A DNA stretch of 64,000 nt from DASQHW01 sp038209365 (GCA_038209365.1 JBBQXS010000003.1:98201-162200), one strand, 5' to 3'; shown: positions 45,670 through 55,321, numbered from the stretch's first letter. The notes: generated by a model not told the origin, from the sequence alone. Numbers and translations: made by a program.

Positions 45670-47148
45670 CTAGGTGGTGCGGGCAGCGAGGGTAGTGCGG
45701 CGGGCGTAGACGACGGCCACGTCATCGCTGTAGATGCGCACCCAGTCCTGCCGGTCGGCGAGTCCTTGGACGAGGACGCGCTTTCGGGGAAACATCACTA
45801 CTTCCACGTCGTACCGGTCAAGCAGCTGGGCCCAGCTCGGCTCGAGGTTCGCGATGGTGCCGTAGTCGCGGTTCACGGCGATCGGGTACATATCGTACCG
45901 GTCGTCGAAGAACACCTTCTGCGCCGGCCACGCAGTCGCGATCACGTAGCCGCCCCATGCGTCGGTCGTGAACAACCGACGACCCTCCAACCGCTGTTGC
46001 TGCACCGCTTTGTACGCATTGACCGGATAGGCGCGGAGGCGCCAGTCGCGTTCGCCGGCCGCGTGCACGATCCCGAAGACGAGCGCGCAGCCCGCCGCGA
46101 TGACCATCAGCCGGTGGATCGAGCGCCGGTCGTCGGGCCGGGGTGCGTCGTTGCGAACGAGGCGCGCCAACACCGGGAGGATCGCAATCGCCGTCAGCCC
46201 GACGTTGCGGATCGCGTAGAGACCGAGCACGAGGAACGCGGCCGTGATGAGCAGGTCACGCACACCCGGACGTTTGCGGGCGAGCACGACGAGCGTGCAC
46301 AGGAGGAAGGCGCCGAAGAGCATGCCACCTGGCTCGCGGAAGTTCGGCGACTGCCATTCCGCGACGTCGCGGAGCACGTCACCGCGCGCCATGAGCCGGA
46401 GCGGGAACAGGACGAGGTCGAGGCCGTACGGGTTCACCAGCGTGACCGCGGCTGCGATCACCGATGCACGGAACAGCACGCGCTCGCGGCCCTGTCGCAC
46501 GGAGCGACCCTCACATGCCTGACCGAGGAGGTGCAGTGCGAGGTACCCGAAGCCGATGACGAACGTCCCGTGTGTGTTCGCCCACAGCCACATGAGCGCG
46601 GGCAGCACGATCATCGCGTGGCGGCCGATCCAGCTGTCGGGGAGCTCGACGACGGTCACGAGCACGACCATGCCGACGATCCCGAACATCAGCGGCCGCT
46701 CGGACCAGACGTTCAAGAGTGTCGCAAACGCGAGCAGAGCAACAGCACCCGCGCGTACCCGGTCGTTCGCGCACTGCAACGCGATGCGGAAGAGCATTGC
46801 GCCGACGGCGAGGCCGAGCGCGGCGCCGAGCAGTCGCAGGCCGAACGGACCGGTCAAGTGGTTGATGACGCCGTAGAGCAGCTCCGCCAGCCACGACTGC
46901 GCCACCCACTTCGTTCCGGTGGCGGTGTACGAGTACGGGTCGTGACGCGGAATGCCGTGGTCGAGGATGAAGCGGCCCGTGCGCAGGTGCCACATGAACG
47001 AGTTGTCGTGCAGCGGCCGGATACCGACGGCCAGCCCGCCGACCGCGAACACCCATGTGAACACCGTGCTGAGGCGCGGCCCGTGAGCAACCACGCGATC
47101 AGACCGAGGCTCGGCTGCCGTCCCGGCGTGCTCCTCGGTGAGCGTCAT
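45670..47148 (-). CDS. polytopic membrane protein, GT-C-like
   Basis: The 492-residue protein has about ten spans. The first outer loop DNSFMWHLRTGRFILDHGIPRHDPYSYTATGTKWVAQSWLAELLY is the recognisable D-x4-H-x-x-G pattern of a large actinobacterial family related to oligosaccharyl/mannosyl transferases, with the C-terminal soluble part (QQQRLEGRRLFTTDAWGGYVIATAWPAQKVFFDDRYDMYP) outside. It ends the Tad operon, five bases after tadC in map position, and might glycosylate pilus or surface components. The specific reaction is unknown. Confidence 0.72.
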   Translation of the reverse strand: MTLTEEHAGTAAEPRSDRVVAHGPRLSTVFTWVFAVGGLAVGIRPLHDNSFMWHLRTGRFILDHGIPRHDPYSYTATGTKWVAQSWLAELLYGVINHLTGPFGLRLLGAALGLAVGAMLFRIALQCANDRVRAGAVALLAFATLLNVWSERPLMFGIVGMVVLVTVVELPDSWIGRHAMIVLPALMWLWANTHGTFVIGFGYLALHLLGQACEGRSVRQGRERVLFRASVIAAAVTLVNPYGLDLVLFPLRLMARGDVLRDVAEWQSPNFREPGGMLFGAFLLCTLVVLARKRPGVRDLLITAAFLVLGLYAIRNVGLTAIAILPVLARLVRNDAPRPDDRRSIHRLMVIAAGCALVFGIVHAAGERDWRLRAYPVNAYKAVQQQRLEGRRLFTTDAWGGYVIATAWPAQKVFFDDRYDMYPIAVNRDYGTIANLEPSWAQLLDRYDVEVVMFPRKRVLVQGLADRQDWVRIYSDDVAVVYARRTTLAARTT

Positions 47149-47152
47149 CGAA

Positions 47153-48064
47153 TCAGAGCTTGTTGAACACTTGCATGAAGCCCGGCATCACCACGACGAC
47201 CAATGTCGCCGGGAAGATGCACAGCACCAGCGGGAACAGCATGCGCACCGGTGCCTTCTGGGACTTCTCTTGCGCGAGGTACCGGCGCCGCACGCGCATC
47301 TCGTCGGCCTGCGTGCGCAGGATGCGAGCGATCGACACACCGAAGGAATCCGCCTGGAGCATTGCGACGATGAACGTCCGGAGCTCTTCGACGTTGGTGC
47401 GCTCGTCCAGCGCGCGCAGCGCGTCGGCGCGGCTCGCACCCATCCGTGTCTCTTGCAACATGCGGCGGAGCTCTTCGGACAGCGGACCGGGAACCGTCGC
47501 CGCCGTGCGATCGAGCGCCTGTTCGAAGCCGAGACCCGCTTCGACAGAGATCACGAGCAGGTCGAGCGTGTCGGGCATGCGGCGCTGGATCTCGACACGA
47601 CGTTTGGTGATGTGCTGGCTGAGCACCACATCGGGTGCGAACACCGACAGCCCCCACGCGAACGCGATCGCCAGCACCATCAAGAGCATGTGACCGGAAA
47701 GGAACGCGTACGAGAGGACGATCCAGCCGATGCCCGAAGCGACACCGAGCACCTTCCACACGAGCACACGGTCGACCTCGTAGCCGGGCGGGTTGCCCGC
47801 GAGGACGATGTTTCTCTTGAGCTTTTCGATGTAGCCGACCGGCGTGAAGTTGCGCGCCACCTCGAGCAGCCGGCGACCGATGGGCGCCACCAGCCGGTCG
47901 GTGACCGACTCGAGCATCTCCTGCTCGCGCACGTCGACGACCTCGTAGTTCTCGATGGCACGCATCGATCGCCGGGTACCGGTGCGCGCCTCGAGCGCGG
48001 TGGACGCCGACCAGGCGCCGAGCACGACCGCGCCGACCGCGATGACGAGAATGATCGGGACCAT
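47153..48064 (-). CDS. tadC: TadC, Tad/Flp pilus inner-membrane platform protein
   Basis: The 303-residue protein belongs to the GspF fold: an N-terminal span (PIILVIAVGAVVLGAW), two central spans, the cytoplasmic bundle RRVEIQRRMPDTLDLLVISVEAGLGFEQALDR with LQADSFGVSIARILRTQADEMRVRRR, and a terminal span. It forms the pilus assembly platform with TadB. ATG 48064 lies one base after the TadB stop. Confidence 0.88.
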   Translation of the reverse strand: MVPIILVIAVGAVVLGAWSASTALEARTGTRRSMRAIENYEVVDVREQEMLESVTDRLVAPIGRRLLEVARNFTPVGYIEKLKRNIVLAGNPPGYEVDRVLVWKVLGVASGIGWIVLSYAFLSGHMLLMVLAIAFAWGLSVFAPDVVLSQHITKRRVEIQRRMPDTLDLLVISVEAGLGFEQALDRTAATVPGPLSEELRRMLQETRMGASRADALRALDERTNVEELRTFIVAMLQADSFGVSIARILRTQADEMRVRRRYLAQEKSQKAPVRMLFPLVLCIFPATLVVVVMPGFMQVFNKL

Positions 48065-48065
48065 G

Positions 48066-49022
48066 TCAGACCTCGATGTCGACAATCTTCCGGAGCCAGA
48101 ACCAACCGACGACCGCGAGACCCGCCGCGCCGATGACTGCCGCGATACCGAGCGTCTCGTCGAAGAGCGTCTTCATGTAGTCGGGCGCCACCAGGAACAA
48201 GAGGATCCCCGCGACGGGTGGCAACATGCCGAGAATGATCCCGCTGAGCCTGCCTTCTGCAGTCAGCGCGCGTATCTCTGCCCGGATGCGCTCCCGCTTC
48301 TGCATGGTGTCCGCCACCGTGTCGAGCAAGGTCGCCAGGTTGCCGCCGACCTCGCGCTGGATCTTGATCGCCATGACGGTCCAGGCCAGGTCGTTGCTGC
48401 CCATGCGCACCGCGGCGTCATCGAGCGCGTCCTCGGGCGACCGGCCCAGGCGAACCTCGGTGAACACGCGCTGCAACTCGCGTCGCATCGGCGGGCCGAT
48501 CTCCTGGCCTACCGCCTCGAGCCCCTGCATGAACGAGAACCCGGCACGCAACGAGCTCGCGAGGAGCGTGAGCGTGTCCGGCAGTTGCCGCTCGAATGCG
48601 TGCTGACGGCCGCGCTGCTTGTGCGACACGTACATCGCGGGTGCAATGCCGACGAGCAAGGCCGCGATGAGGCCGTAGATCAGCCCGAACACGACGGTGG
48701 CGCCGAGGAACACCATCACGATCGCGGCCGCCGAGTAGAACAGCAGCTCGCCCGCCCGAACCGGCAGATCCGCGCGTTCCAGTGCCTGTTCGATCTTCTG
48801 GAGCACGCCGGCCCTGGACGCGAGCCGGTTGGCGTACTCGACCGCCTGCTGCACGACCGCGGTCTCCGGCCCGGACTCCTTTACCGCTTCGGCCGGGTCG
48901 ATGCGTTCGTAGCCGGCAAGTCGGCGCTCGAGCGCGGCCTCGCGGCGACCGAGAAGCACGCCGATCGAGGCGACGAGACCGGCCGTCGCGGAAGCGGCGA
49001 GGATGACGATCGCGAAGATCAT
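48066..49022 (-). CDS. tadB: TadB, Tad/Flp pilus inner-membrane platform protein
   Basis: The 318-residue protein has N-terminal and central spans and the GspF-type domain FERQLPDTLTLLASSLRAGFSFMQGLEAVGQEIGPPMRRELQRV with KIQREVGGNLATLLDTVADTMQKRERI, then two terminal spans. It partners TadC and contacts the ATPase TadA. ATG 49022 overlaps the tadA stop. Confidence 0.9.
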   Translation of the reverse strand: MIFAIVILAASATAGLVASIGVLLGRREAALERRLAGYERIDPAEAVKESGPETAVVQQAVEYANRLASRAGVLQKIEQALERADLPVRAGELLFYSAAAIVMVFLGATVVFGLIYGLIAALLVGIAPAMYVSHKQRGRQHAFERQLPDTLTLLASSLRAGFSFMQGLEAVGQEIGPPMRRELQRVFTEVRLGRSPEDALDDAAVRMGSNDLAWTVMAIKIQREVGGNLATLLDTVADTMQKRERIRAEIRALTAEGRLSGIILGMLPPVAGILLFLVAPDYMKTLFDETLGIAAVIGAAGLAVVGWFWLRKIVDIEV

Positions 49023-50374
49023 CGGGCTCCCACCACCCGTCGAGCGAACGGCTCCAGCGTGAACAGCTCGGGCTCGAGCGTGATGCCGTAGTCGGTGAGC
49101 CTCTCCGAGAACCTGGGACGGATCCCCGTGCTCTTGAGCCGCCCGAGGAACTTGCCGTCGTGATCAATGCCCATGCCGTAGTCGAAGAGGTACAGATCCT
49201 GCATCACGATCGTGTCACCCTCCATGCCGAGCACCTCGCACACGTTGGTGACCCGGCGAGTGCCGTCACGCAGCCGTGAGAGATGGACGACGAGGTTGAT
49301 CGCGCTCGACATCTGCTCCCGGATCGCGCGTATCGGCAGCTCGATGCCGCCCATCAACACCATCGTCTCGATACGGGACAGCGCGTCGCGCGGGCTGTTC
49401 GAGTGGATCGTGGTCAGCGATCCGTCGTGACCGGTGTTCATCGCCTGGAGCATGTCGAGCGCCTCGGCGCCACGCGCCTCACCGACGATGATGCGGTCGG
49501 GCCTCATGCGCAGCGAGTTCCGGACCAGCTCACGGATGCGGATCTCGCCCGTGCCCTCGATGTTGGGCGGACGGGATTCGAGCGAGCAGACGTGCTCCTG
49601 CCAGAGCTTCAGCTCCTTGGCGTCCTCGATGGTGACGATCCGCTCGTCGTTCGGGATGAACGACGACAGCACGTTGAGCAACGTCGTCTTCCCGGTACCG
49701 GTACCACCCGACACGATGACGTTGAGCCGGCCGCGAACGCACGCGTCGGTGAAGTGCGCGACCTGCGGCGTGATCTAACCGAACGAGATGAGGTCGCCGA
49801 TGGTGTACGGGTCTTTGGAGAACTTCCGGATCGTGAGGAACGGTCCGCCGATCGCGACAGGGTGTACCACCGCGTTGACACGAGACCCGTCGGGCAACCG
49901 TGCGTCGACCATCGGCGAGCCTTCGTCGATGCGACGGCCGACCTGGCCGACGATCTTGTCGATTGTCCGGCGCAGGTGGCCTTCGTCGACGAACTCGACG
50001 CCGGTCTCCTCGATCTTTCCTCGGCGCTCGATGTATACCGACTTCGGTCCGTTGACCATGACTTCGGTGATGCCCGGGTCATGCAGGTAGCGATCGATCG
50101 GCCCGTAACCGATCGTGTCGTCGGTGACGTCCTGGACGAGCTGCGCCCGCTCCGCCGCCGACAGCGCGATGTTCTCTTCGCTCAGCGACTTGTTGACGTG
50201 CTCGTGCACGACGCGACGAAGCTCGTGCTCGCTGACCTTCTCGTCAGCGAGCATCGGGCCGACCTGGTCGATCACGAACTCGTGCACCCGCTGCCGCAGC
50301 TCCTCGAGCTGCGACGAGCGCGTGACGCTCGGACCCTTCTGCAGGTCCTGCCACCGTGAGTACTGCTGGGACAT
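49019..50374 (-). pseudogene. tadA: tadA/cpaF secretion ATPase interrupted by an in-frame TAG
   Basis: The reading frame from ATG 50374 (AGGAGGAGG ribosome site) encodes the N-terminal part of a CpaF ATPase and stops at TAG 49775-49777 right after PYTIGDLISFG. The same frame continues without further damage as ITPQVAHFTDACVRGRLNVIVSGGTGTGKTTLLN (Walker A), EDAKELKLWQEHV, the Walker B/Asp box and His box to 49019. Only one codon is wrong; TCG to TAG is one base change. The two parts would be 199 and about 251 residues. It is either a recent nonsense mutation, a read-through site or a sequence error; without repair, pilus assembly lacks its motor. Confidence 0.85.
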
Positions 50375-50410
50375 GATCGCGACCTCCTCCTGACGACGCG
50401 AAGTTCCGGC

Positions 50411-51652
50411 TCAGCGCCAGCGCCGACGGCGGTTCTCGGCCTCGGAAACAGGCTCGGGAACTGCTTCGACGGCCGCAGCCGCTGCCGTGAGAAAACTCTC
50501 GGCAACGCTGCGCAGCGCCAGGGCGGCCGGCGCGCGTGGCTTGTCCAGCACGACGGGTACACCGCGGTTTACGGACTGTGGAATAGAGATGTCTGACGGG
50601 ATACGGAACTCGGCCGGCACACCCAGTGCCCGCTCGACGTCGCTCACGTCGAGGTGCACCCGTGCGTTCGCACGGTTCAACACCAGCCTGAGCTTTCCGC
50701 CGGCAATCGCGAGCAGGTCGAGCGTCTGGATGCCGACTTTCAGGTTCTTGATGCTCGGGATATCCATGCTGGCGACGAGCAGTACGTGATCCGCTTCCTC
50801 GATCAACGCCAGCACGACGTCGTCGAAGTGCGGCGGCATGTCGATGACGATCCAGTCGAACATCCGGCGGAGCATCTGGATGATGCCCGTCATCTCCTCG
50901 GCGGTGATCTGGTCGCCCGCGGAAGGCTCGACCGGCGCACACAGCACTCGCAGCGATGACGCCTTGTGCGTGGCGAGCAGGCCCTCCATCAGCTGCGCGT
51001 CTGCGCCGTTGATCGCGCCCGCAGCATCGGTCGTCGTGTGCATGGGCGGAATGCCGAGCAGCACCGCGACATCGCCGAACTGAAGGTCGGAGTCGACGAG
51101 CGCGACGCGTCCGGTGCACTCCGTCGCCAGGACGACTGCAGTGTTGGTGGCGACCACACTCTTGCCGACGCCACCCTTCGTCGAGAACGCCACGATGACC
51201 TTGCCGAGCTCCTGCGTGTCGGCGGCGGCCTCGGCGCGCGTGACCACCCCGGTCATTGTCTCGCCGACCCGCTCGATCGCCTGGCGGATCTGCGACTCCC
51301 CGGCATCGATCGTGACGGCGTCGCGTACGCCGGCGCGAAGCGCTTGCTGCAACAGCGGCAGCGTCAGTTCCTCGGTGAGCAGTACGACGCCCACCTCCGG
51401 GAACGAACGCGTCAACCGCTGGACGGCTTCGAACCCTTCCGCGTTGGCCAGGCTCGCGCCGAACAACACCACGGTCGGCTCGCCCATCGCCAGGTTGGCG
51501 GCGATCTCGTCAAGCGACCGAACCGGCGCCGTCGCGATCCCCGCGAGCTCGAGTGTCATGCGCGTGCGGAGTCGTTCGTCCGGCTCCAGCGCGTGAACTC
51601 GATAGCGGGCCGCCGGGCGGTTGCCCGGCATCGGGTCTCCCATAACGCTCAC
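50411..51652 (-). CDS. tadZ: TadZ/CpaE-like ATPase
   Basis: The 413-residue protein has an N-terminal receiver-like domain without a clear phosphorylation pocket (~15-130) and a ParA/MinD ATPase domain with deviant Walker A FSTKGGVGKSVVATN, LVDSDLQFGDVAVLLG and WIVIDMPPHFDD. TadZ proteins place the Tad pilus machine at a cell site. It lies 36 bp upstream of tadA in the same operon. Confidence 0.88.
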   Translation of the reverse strand: MSVMGDPMPGNRPAARYRVHALEPDERLRTRMTLELAGIATAPVRSLDEIAANLAMGEPTVVLFGASLANAEGFEAVQRLTRSFPEVGVVLLTEELTLPLLQQALRAGVRDAVTIDAGESQIRQAIERVGETMTGVVTRAEAAADTQELGKVIVAFSTKGGVGKSVVATNTAVVLATECTGRVALVDSDLQFGDVAVLLGIPPMHTTTDAAGAINGADAQLMEGLLATHKASSLRVLCAPVEPSAGDQITAEEMTGIIQMLRRMFDWIVIDMPPHFDDVVLALIEEADHVLLVASMDIPSIKNLKVGIQTLDLLAIAGGKLRLVLNRANARVHLDVSDVERALGVPAEFRIPSDISIPQSVNRGVPVVLDKPRAPAALALRSVAESFLTAAAAAVEAVPEPVSEAENRRRRWR

Positions 51653-51684
51653 CGGCCGTCTCGTTTCTTCTCGTCTTCGTTCCG

Positions 51685-52569
51685 CTACTTGCTCTTGCCC
51701 GCGAGCTTCTTGAGTTCCTGCTCGAGGAGCGGCAGCGGCTTGTCAAAGAGGTTGACGGCCTCCACGACCTCGCCCGGGTCCTTGAACCCGTCAGAGTTGA
51801 ACGACTCCGGATTCAGGCTGAGGTACACGGTGCCCCCTGCTTCCGCCTGCACGAGCTGTTGCGCCTGGCGCGCAGTCACCTCGAACGTGATCAGGTTTCG
51901 TGAGATCGTCGGCTGGTTCGTCGACGCCGAGGTGGGCGTCGTCGCTGATTGCTGCGGCCTGGCCGTGGTCGAGCCCACCGCGAGCACCTTCACGCCGGCC
52001 AGCAGGAACGATGTGTACCTGACGTGCTGGCCCTCCGGGCTGATCCAGTGATCCTGGTCGTCCGAGATGGTCACCATGACGTTGACCGAGTCGCCCGGGG
52101 TGAGGAACCCACCTACCGCGCGCTGGTCCTCGAGCGTCAGCGTGACGGCCTGCAGCTGCTTGCCCTTGTCCTTGCCCTGATCGGTCTCGAGCTGGCCCGC
52201 GAGGCCGCTCGAGGACGCGCTGAGAGCGACGAAGTCCTGGGCGACGATCATCTGGCCCTCGGCGATGTCGTGACCGGCGATGAGGTCCGCGTACTGGCTC
52301 TTCAGCTGTGCGTCGGTCTTCGTCCCGTCGATCCCCGAGGCCGGCACGTCGTTCCGCACCCGCTGCTCACGGGCGATCAGGCCTGTCTCGAGCGCTCGGT
52401 CGAAGCTCGTGTTCGCCGCGACCCGCGACTTCGCCACGAGCGCGCTCGTGAAGGTGAACGGCTTCTTTGCATCGTTCTTGGCGTTGTCGGTGTACTTCCA
52501 CACGAGAACGCCCGCGAGCGCCGCCAAAACTACGGCCGCGATCGCGGTCAAAACCCGCCAGTTCCGCAC
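51685..52569 (-). CDS. cpaB: CpaB/RcpC-like Flp pilus assembly protein
   Basis: The 294-residue protein has an N-terminal anchor (VLTAIAAVVLAALAGVLVWKYT) and an external part with an SAF-like domain (LIAREQRVRNDVPASGIDG... AGHDIAEGQMIVAQDFVAL) and the CpaB core QAVTLTLEDQRAVGGFLTPGDSVNVMVTISDD with a QLVQAEAGGTVYLSLNPE end. It belongs to the periplasmic/outer part of Tad systems. It is the first gene of the minus-strand tad operon. Confidence 0.85.
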   Translation of the reverse strand: MRNWRVLTAIAAVVLAALAGVLVWKYTDNAKNDAKKPFTFTSALVAKSRVAANTSFDRALETGLIAREQRVRNDVPASGIDGTKTDAQLKSQYADLIAGHDIAEGQMIVAQDFVALSASSSGLAGQLETDQGKDKGKQLQAVTLTLEDQRAVGGFLTPGDSVNVMVTISDDQDHWISPEGQHVRYTSFLLAGVKVLAVGSTTARPQQSATTPTSASTNQPTISRNLITFEVTARQAQQLVQAEAGGTVYLSLNPESFNSDGFKDPGEVVEAVNLFDKPLPLLEQELKKLAGKSK

Positions 52570-52893
52570 GCTGTGCCCCTTTTGCCCGCAATCCGTGTCG
52601 GGCGCCCGGCGCGCGCCATCTTCCCGACCCGCAGATTCCTTCTGCGACAGACCTAATCGCCTGGTCTGTCTCCCTTCCTTAGGAGGACTTGCCAGGTGGC
52701 GACAGTCTGCACCTTATTACCTATTTGCGGCAAGAGGCAGAACGCGGCGGGGAGGGCCGAAACTTTCGTCGGCCGTGCCTGAAGTGCCGTCCGTCACAAA
52801 CATCAGGCGGCACGTGCTGACACAAGCCTCATGGGCAACATGCGCAACAGCGTCGCCGTCGAGGAATGTGCCGATCGGCCTATACGCGATTGC
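52570..52893. other. 324-bp interval between cpaB and rpsA
   Basis: No gene is seen. It holds the cpaB promoter region, with TAATAA on the minus strand (plus 52714-52719) as a possible -10, and at its right end the hairpin that follows rpsA. A purine-rich TTAGGAGGAC at ~52679-52688 on the plus strand has no convincing ORF behind it. Confidence 0.4.
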
Positions 52894-52905
52894 TCATTCC
52901 TCGAC
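52858..52905 (-). terminator. stem-loop at the rpsA 3' end
   Basis: GTCGAGGAATG (52858-52868) pairs with CATTCCTCGAC (52895-52905), 11 bp, and the loop contains the palindrome CCGATCGG. One arm includes the rpsA stop region. There is no T-run after it, so it may be an RNA-stabilising end or a rho-assisted terminator. Confidence 0.5.
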
Positions 52906-54333
52906 CGGCTGGGCGCTTTCGTCGGGCGCGCGGTCCGGCGTCTCGTCTGCGGGCGCCGCTTCTGCGGTGGCAACGCCGGCGGCGGCGTCCGGCGCAGGGA
53001 CCTCCGATGCGGGCACGCCTTCGGCCGGCGGGGGCGGACCGTCACCGTCGGAGTAGTCGGGCCCGATGTAGTTGCCCTGTTCGTCGTAGGCGTGCTCGCC
53101 GTAGAACTCGCGGTACTCGGCGGCGACCTCACCGCCCTCGGCGGCCTGCTTGATCGACAGCGAGATGCGACGGCGCTCGAGGTCGACGTCGATGATCTTC
53201 ACCCACAGCTCTTCGCCCGGGGTGACGACCTGCTCCGGCGCCTCAACGTGGTGCGCGGCCATCTCGGAGATGTGCACGAGACCCTCGATGCCCTCGCCCA
53301 CCTGCACGAACGCGCCGAACGGCACGAGCTTGGTGACCCGGCCGTACACGAGCTCCCCGACCTGGTGGCTCGTGGCGAACTCCTGCCAGGGATCCTGCTG
53401 GGTCGCCTTCAGCGACAAGGAGATGCGCTCGCGCGAGAGGTCGACGTCGAGCACCTGCACGGTGACCTCGTCGCCCACCTGCACCACCGACGAAGGGTGG
53501 TCGACGTGCTTCCAGGACAGCTCGGAGACGTGGACGAGGCCGTCCATGCCACCGAGGTCGACGAAGGCGCCGAAGTTGACGACCGACGAGATCACACCCT
53601 TGCGCACCTCACCCGGCTTGAGGTTGGTGAGGAACTCGTCGCGCTGCTCGCGCTGCGTCTCCTCGAGGTAGGCGCGCCGGGAGAGCACGACGTTGTTGCG
53701 ATTCTTGTCGAGCTCGATGATCTTGCAGTCGAGCACGCGGCCGACGAACGGATGCAGGTCACGAACGCGGCGCAGGTCGACGAGCGACGCGGGCAGAAAG
53801 CCCCGCAGGCCGATGTCGATGATCAGTCCGCCCTTGACGACCTCGATGACCGGTCCCGAGACGACTTCGTCGTTCTCCTTCTTCTGCTCGATCGTGCCCC
53901 ACGCGCGCTCATACTGCGCGCGCTTCTTCGAAAGGATCAGGCGACCGTCTTTGTCCTCCTTCTGGAGGACGAGCGCTTCGAGCTCCTCGCCCAACGTCAC
54001 GACCTCGTGCGGGTCGACGTCGTTGCGAATCGACAGCTCCTTGCTGGGGATGACGCCCTCGGACTTGTAGCCGATGTCGAGCAAGACCTCGTCGGAGTCG
54101 ATCTTCACGACTTGGCCGTGGACGAGATCGCCGTCGTCGAAGGCGACGATCGTCGCATCGATGGCGTCCTCGAGCGACATGCCGTCGAGGTCATCGACGA
54201 CGATGCTGGTGTCCTCCTGCGCGTCTTCCGCCGCTGCTTCTTCGTTCTCGCCACCCTCGTCGAGGGTCGCGGCGGCGGTCTCGGCGGCCGCAGCAGTCGG
54301 CTGCGCGGTCGCGTCCGGTTCCTGGTCCAACAC
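52894..54333 (-). CDS. rpsA: 30S ribosomal protein S1
   Basis: The protein of about 479 residues has four S1 RNA-binding repeats (DGDLVHGQVVKIDSDEVLLDIGYKSEGVIPSKEL; VSGPVIEVVKGGLIIDIGLRGFLPASL; RKGVISSVVNFGAFVDLGGMDGLVHVSELSW; VYGRVTKLVPFGAFVQVGEGIEGLVHISEM), an acidic N-terminal extension and a Pro/Ala/Glu-rich C-terminal tail. It brings mRNA to the ribosome. The start is uncertain; GTG 54333 is the first plausible start, but a shorter form beginning near the first S1 repeat is possible. Position next to polA matches other actinobacteria. Confidence 0.9.
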   Translation of the reverse strand: MLDQEPDATAQPTAAAAETAAATLDEGGENEEAAAEDAQEDTSIVVDDLDGMSLEDAIDATIVAFDDGDLVHGQVVKIDSDEVLLDIGYKSEGVIPSKELSIRNDVDPHEVVTLGEELEALVLQKEDKDGRLILSKKRAQYERAWGTIEQKKENDEVVSGPVIEVVKGGLIIDIGLRGFLPASLVDLRRVRDLHPFVGRVLDCKIIELDKNRNNVVLSRRAYLEETQREQRDEFLTNLKPGEVRKGVISSVVNFGAFVDLGGMDGLVHVSELSWKHVDHPSSVVQVGDEVTVQVLDVDLSRERISLSLKATQQDPWQEFATSHQVGELVYGRVTKLVPFGAFVQVGEGIEGLVHISEMAAHHVEAPEQVVTPGEELWVKIIDVDLERRRISLSIKQAAEGGEVAAEYREFYGEHAYDEQGNYIGPDYSDGDGPPPPAEGVPASEVPAPDAAAGVATAEAAPADETPDRAPDESAQPVEE

Positions 54334-54466
54334 TTCGTAGCCTGCTTTGTTCGGGATCGATGGGCGCCGCGCAGACCACGTCGCGGCGATCGTCGCGCGC
54401 GCACATCGCCGCTCGGGTTGAGCGGCGTGGCAAGGGTACAGGCCGGTCGGCGTCGGCGAAACCCAG

Positions 54467-55195
54467 TTACAGGGGAAGGTGCGCCACCAGGAGGTGCTCG
54501 GGCCTATCGATCGACGGGCGATCGCGCGCATAGCGGCCGGGACGCGCGCCGAACACCGCATCGACCACGAATCCCGCGCGTTCCGCGAGCAGCCGCAGCT
54601 CCCGTGGCGTATAGCAAGTGGTCCAGAGATCGAACGGCCGCTCGGCGCGGTCGGCGTCCAGAACGACGCTTCGTTCGTGGTTGACCGACGTGTCGGCGTC
54701 GAACGTCTCCCCCACCTCCAGATGGCGCACGGCGAAGTACGCCGAAAACGCGCTCAGGACCAGACGACCTCCCGGCCGGAGCGCGCGAGCGAACTTTCCG
54801 ATGACTGCGAGCTCGTCGTCACCGCCGCCGAGGAGGCCGAAGCCCCCCTGGCACAGGCAGATCACGACGTCGAACTCGCCTTCGAACGGGAGGTCGCGCA
54901 CGTCGAGCTCGAGGAACTCGGCGGTGAGATCGCCGGCCGCGTCCTGGGCGAGCGCGAGGAACTCCGGGGAGGTGTCGACGCCGACGACGTCGAAGCCGCG
55001 CCGAGCCAGCTCGAGCGCGTGGCGGCCGGGACCACATCCCGCGTCGAGCACCCGCATGCCGGGAGTGAGCGCGAGCTCGTCGAGGAGGAACTCGACCTCC
55101 TGCACGGTCCCGACCGCGAACGCGTTGCGGAGGTACGCGGGGCCGATGAACGCGGCGATCTCGTTGAACCAATGTCCCGGAGGAACTGGCGGCAT
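54467..55195 (-). CDS. class I SAM-dependent methyltransferase
   Basis: The 242-residue enzyme has motif I VLDAGCGPGRHALELARRGFDVVGVDTS, motif II ELDVRDLPFEGEFDVVICLCQGGFG and the RALRPGGRLVLSAFS strand. The N-terminal HWFNEIAAFIGPAYLRNAF helix and the central ERPFDLWTTCYTPRELRLLAERAGFVVDAVFG are typical of small-molecule methyltransferases. Substrate unknown. ATG 55195 is chosen over an open upstream frame to 55321. Confidence 0.82.
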   Translation of the reverse strand: MPPVPPGHWFNEIAAFIGPAYLRNAFAVGTVQEVEFLLDELALTPGMRVLDAGCGPGRHALELARRGFDVVGVDTSPEFLALAQDAAGDLTAEFLELDVRDLPFEGEFDVVICLCQGGFGLLGGGDDELAVIGKFARALRPGGRLVLSAFSAYFAVRHLEVGETFDADTSVNHERSVVLDADRAERPFDLWTTCYTPRELRLLAERAGFVVDAVFGARPGRYARDRPSIDRPEHLLVAHLPL

Positions 55196-55321
55196 GGCGC
55201 CCACCCCGAGAACGCTATCGAGCCGCGACTCAGTGCACGCCGCAGTGGTAGTCGCGGAGCAGTCTCGCCTTCGTGCACCCGCCAGCGGATTCCCGAGCGA
55301 TGGGTCGAGCGCATCGGCCAC

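Noticed and set aside
49019..49714. An independent short TadA-like ATPase starting just before Walker A
   Set aside because: No member of the family starts there, the preceding 20 codons also match TadA in frame, and there is no ribosome site. It is the back half of an interrupted gene.
52831..54684. A 617-codon open frame opposite rpsA
   Set aside because: It runs through the complement of four clear S1 repeats and has no ribosome site or family pattern.
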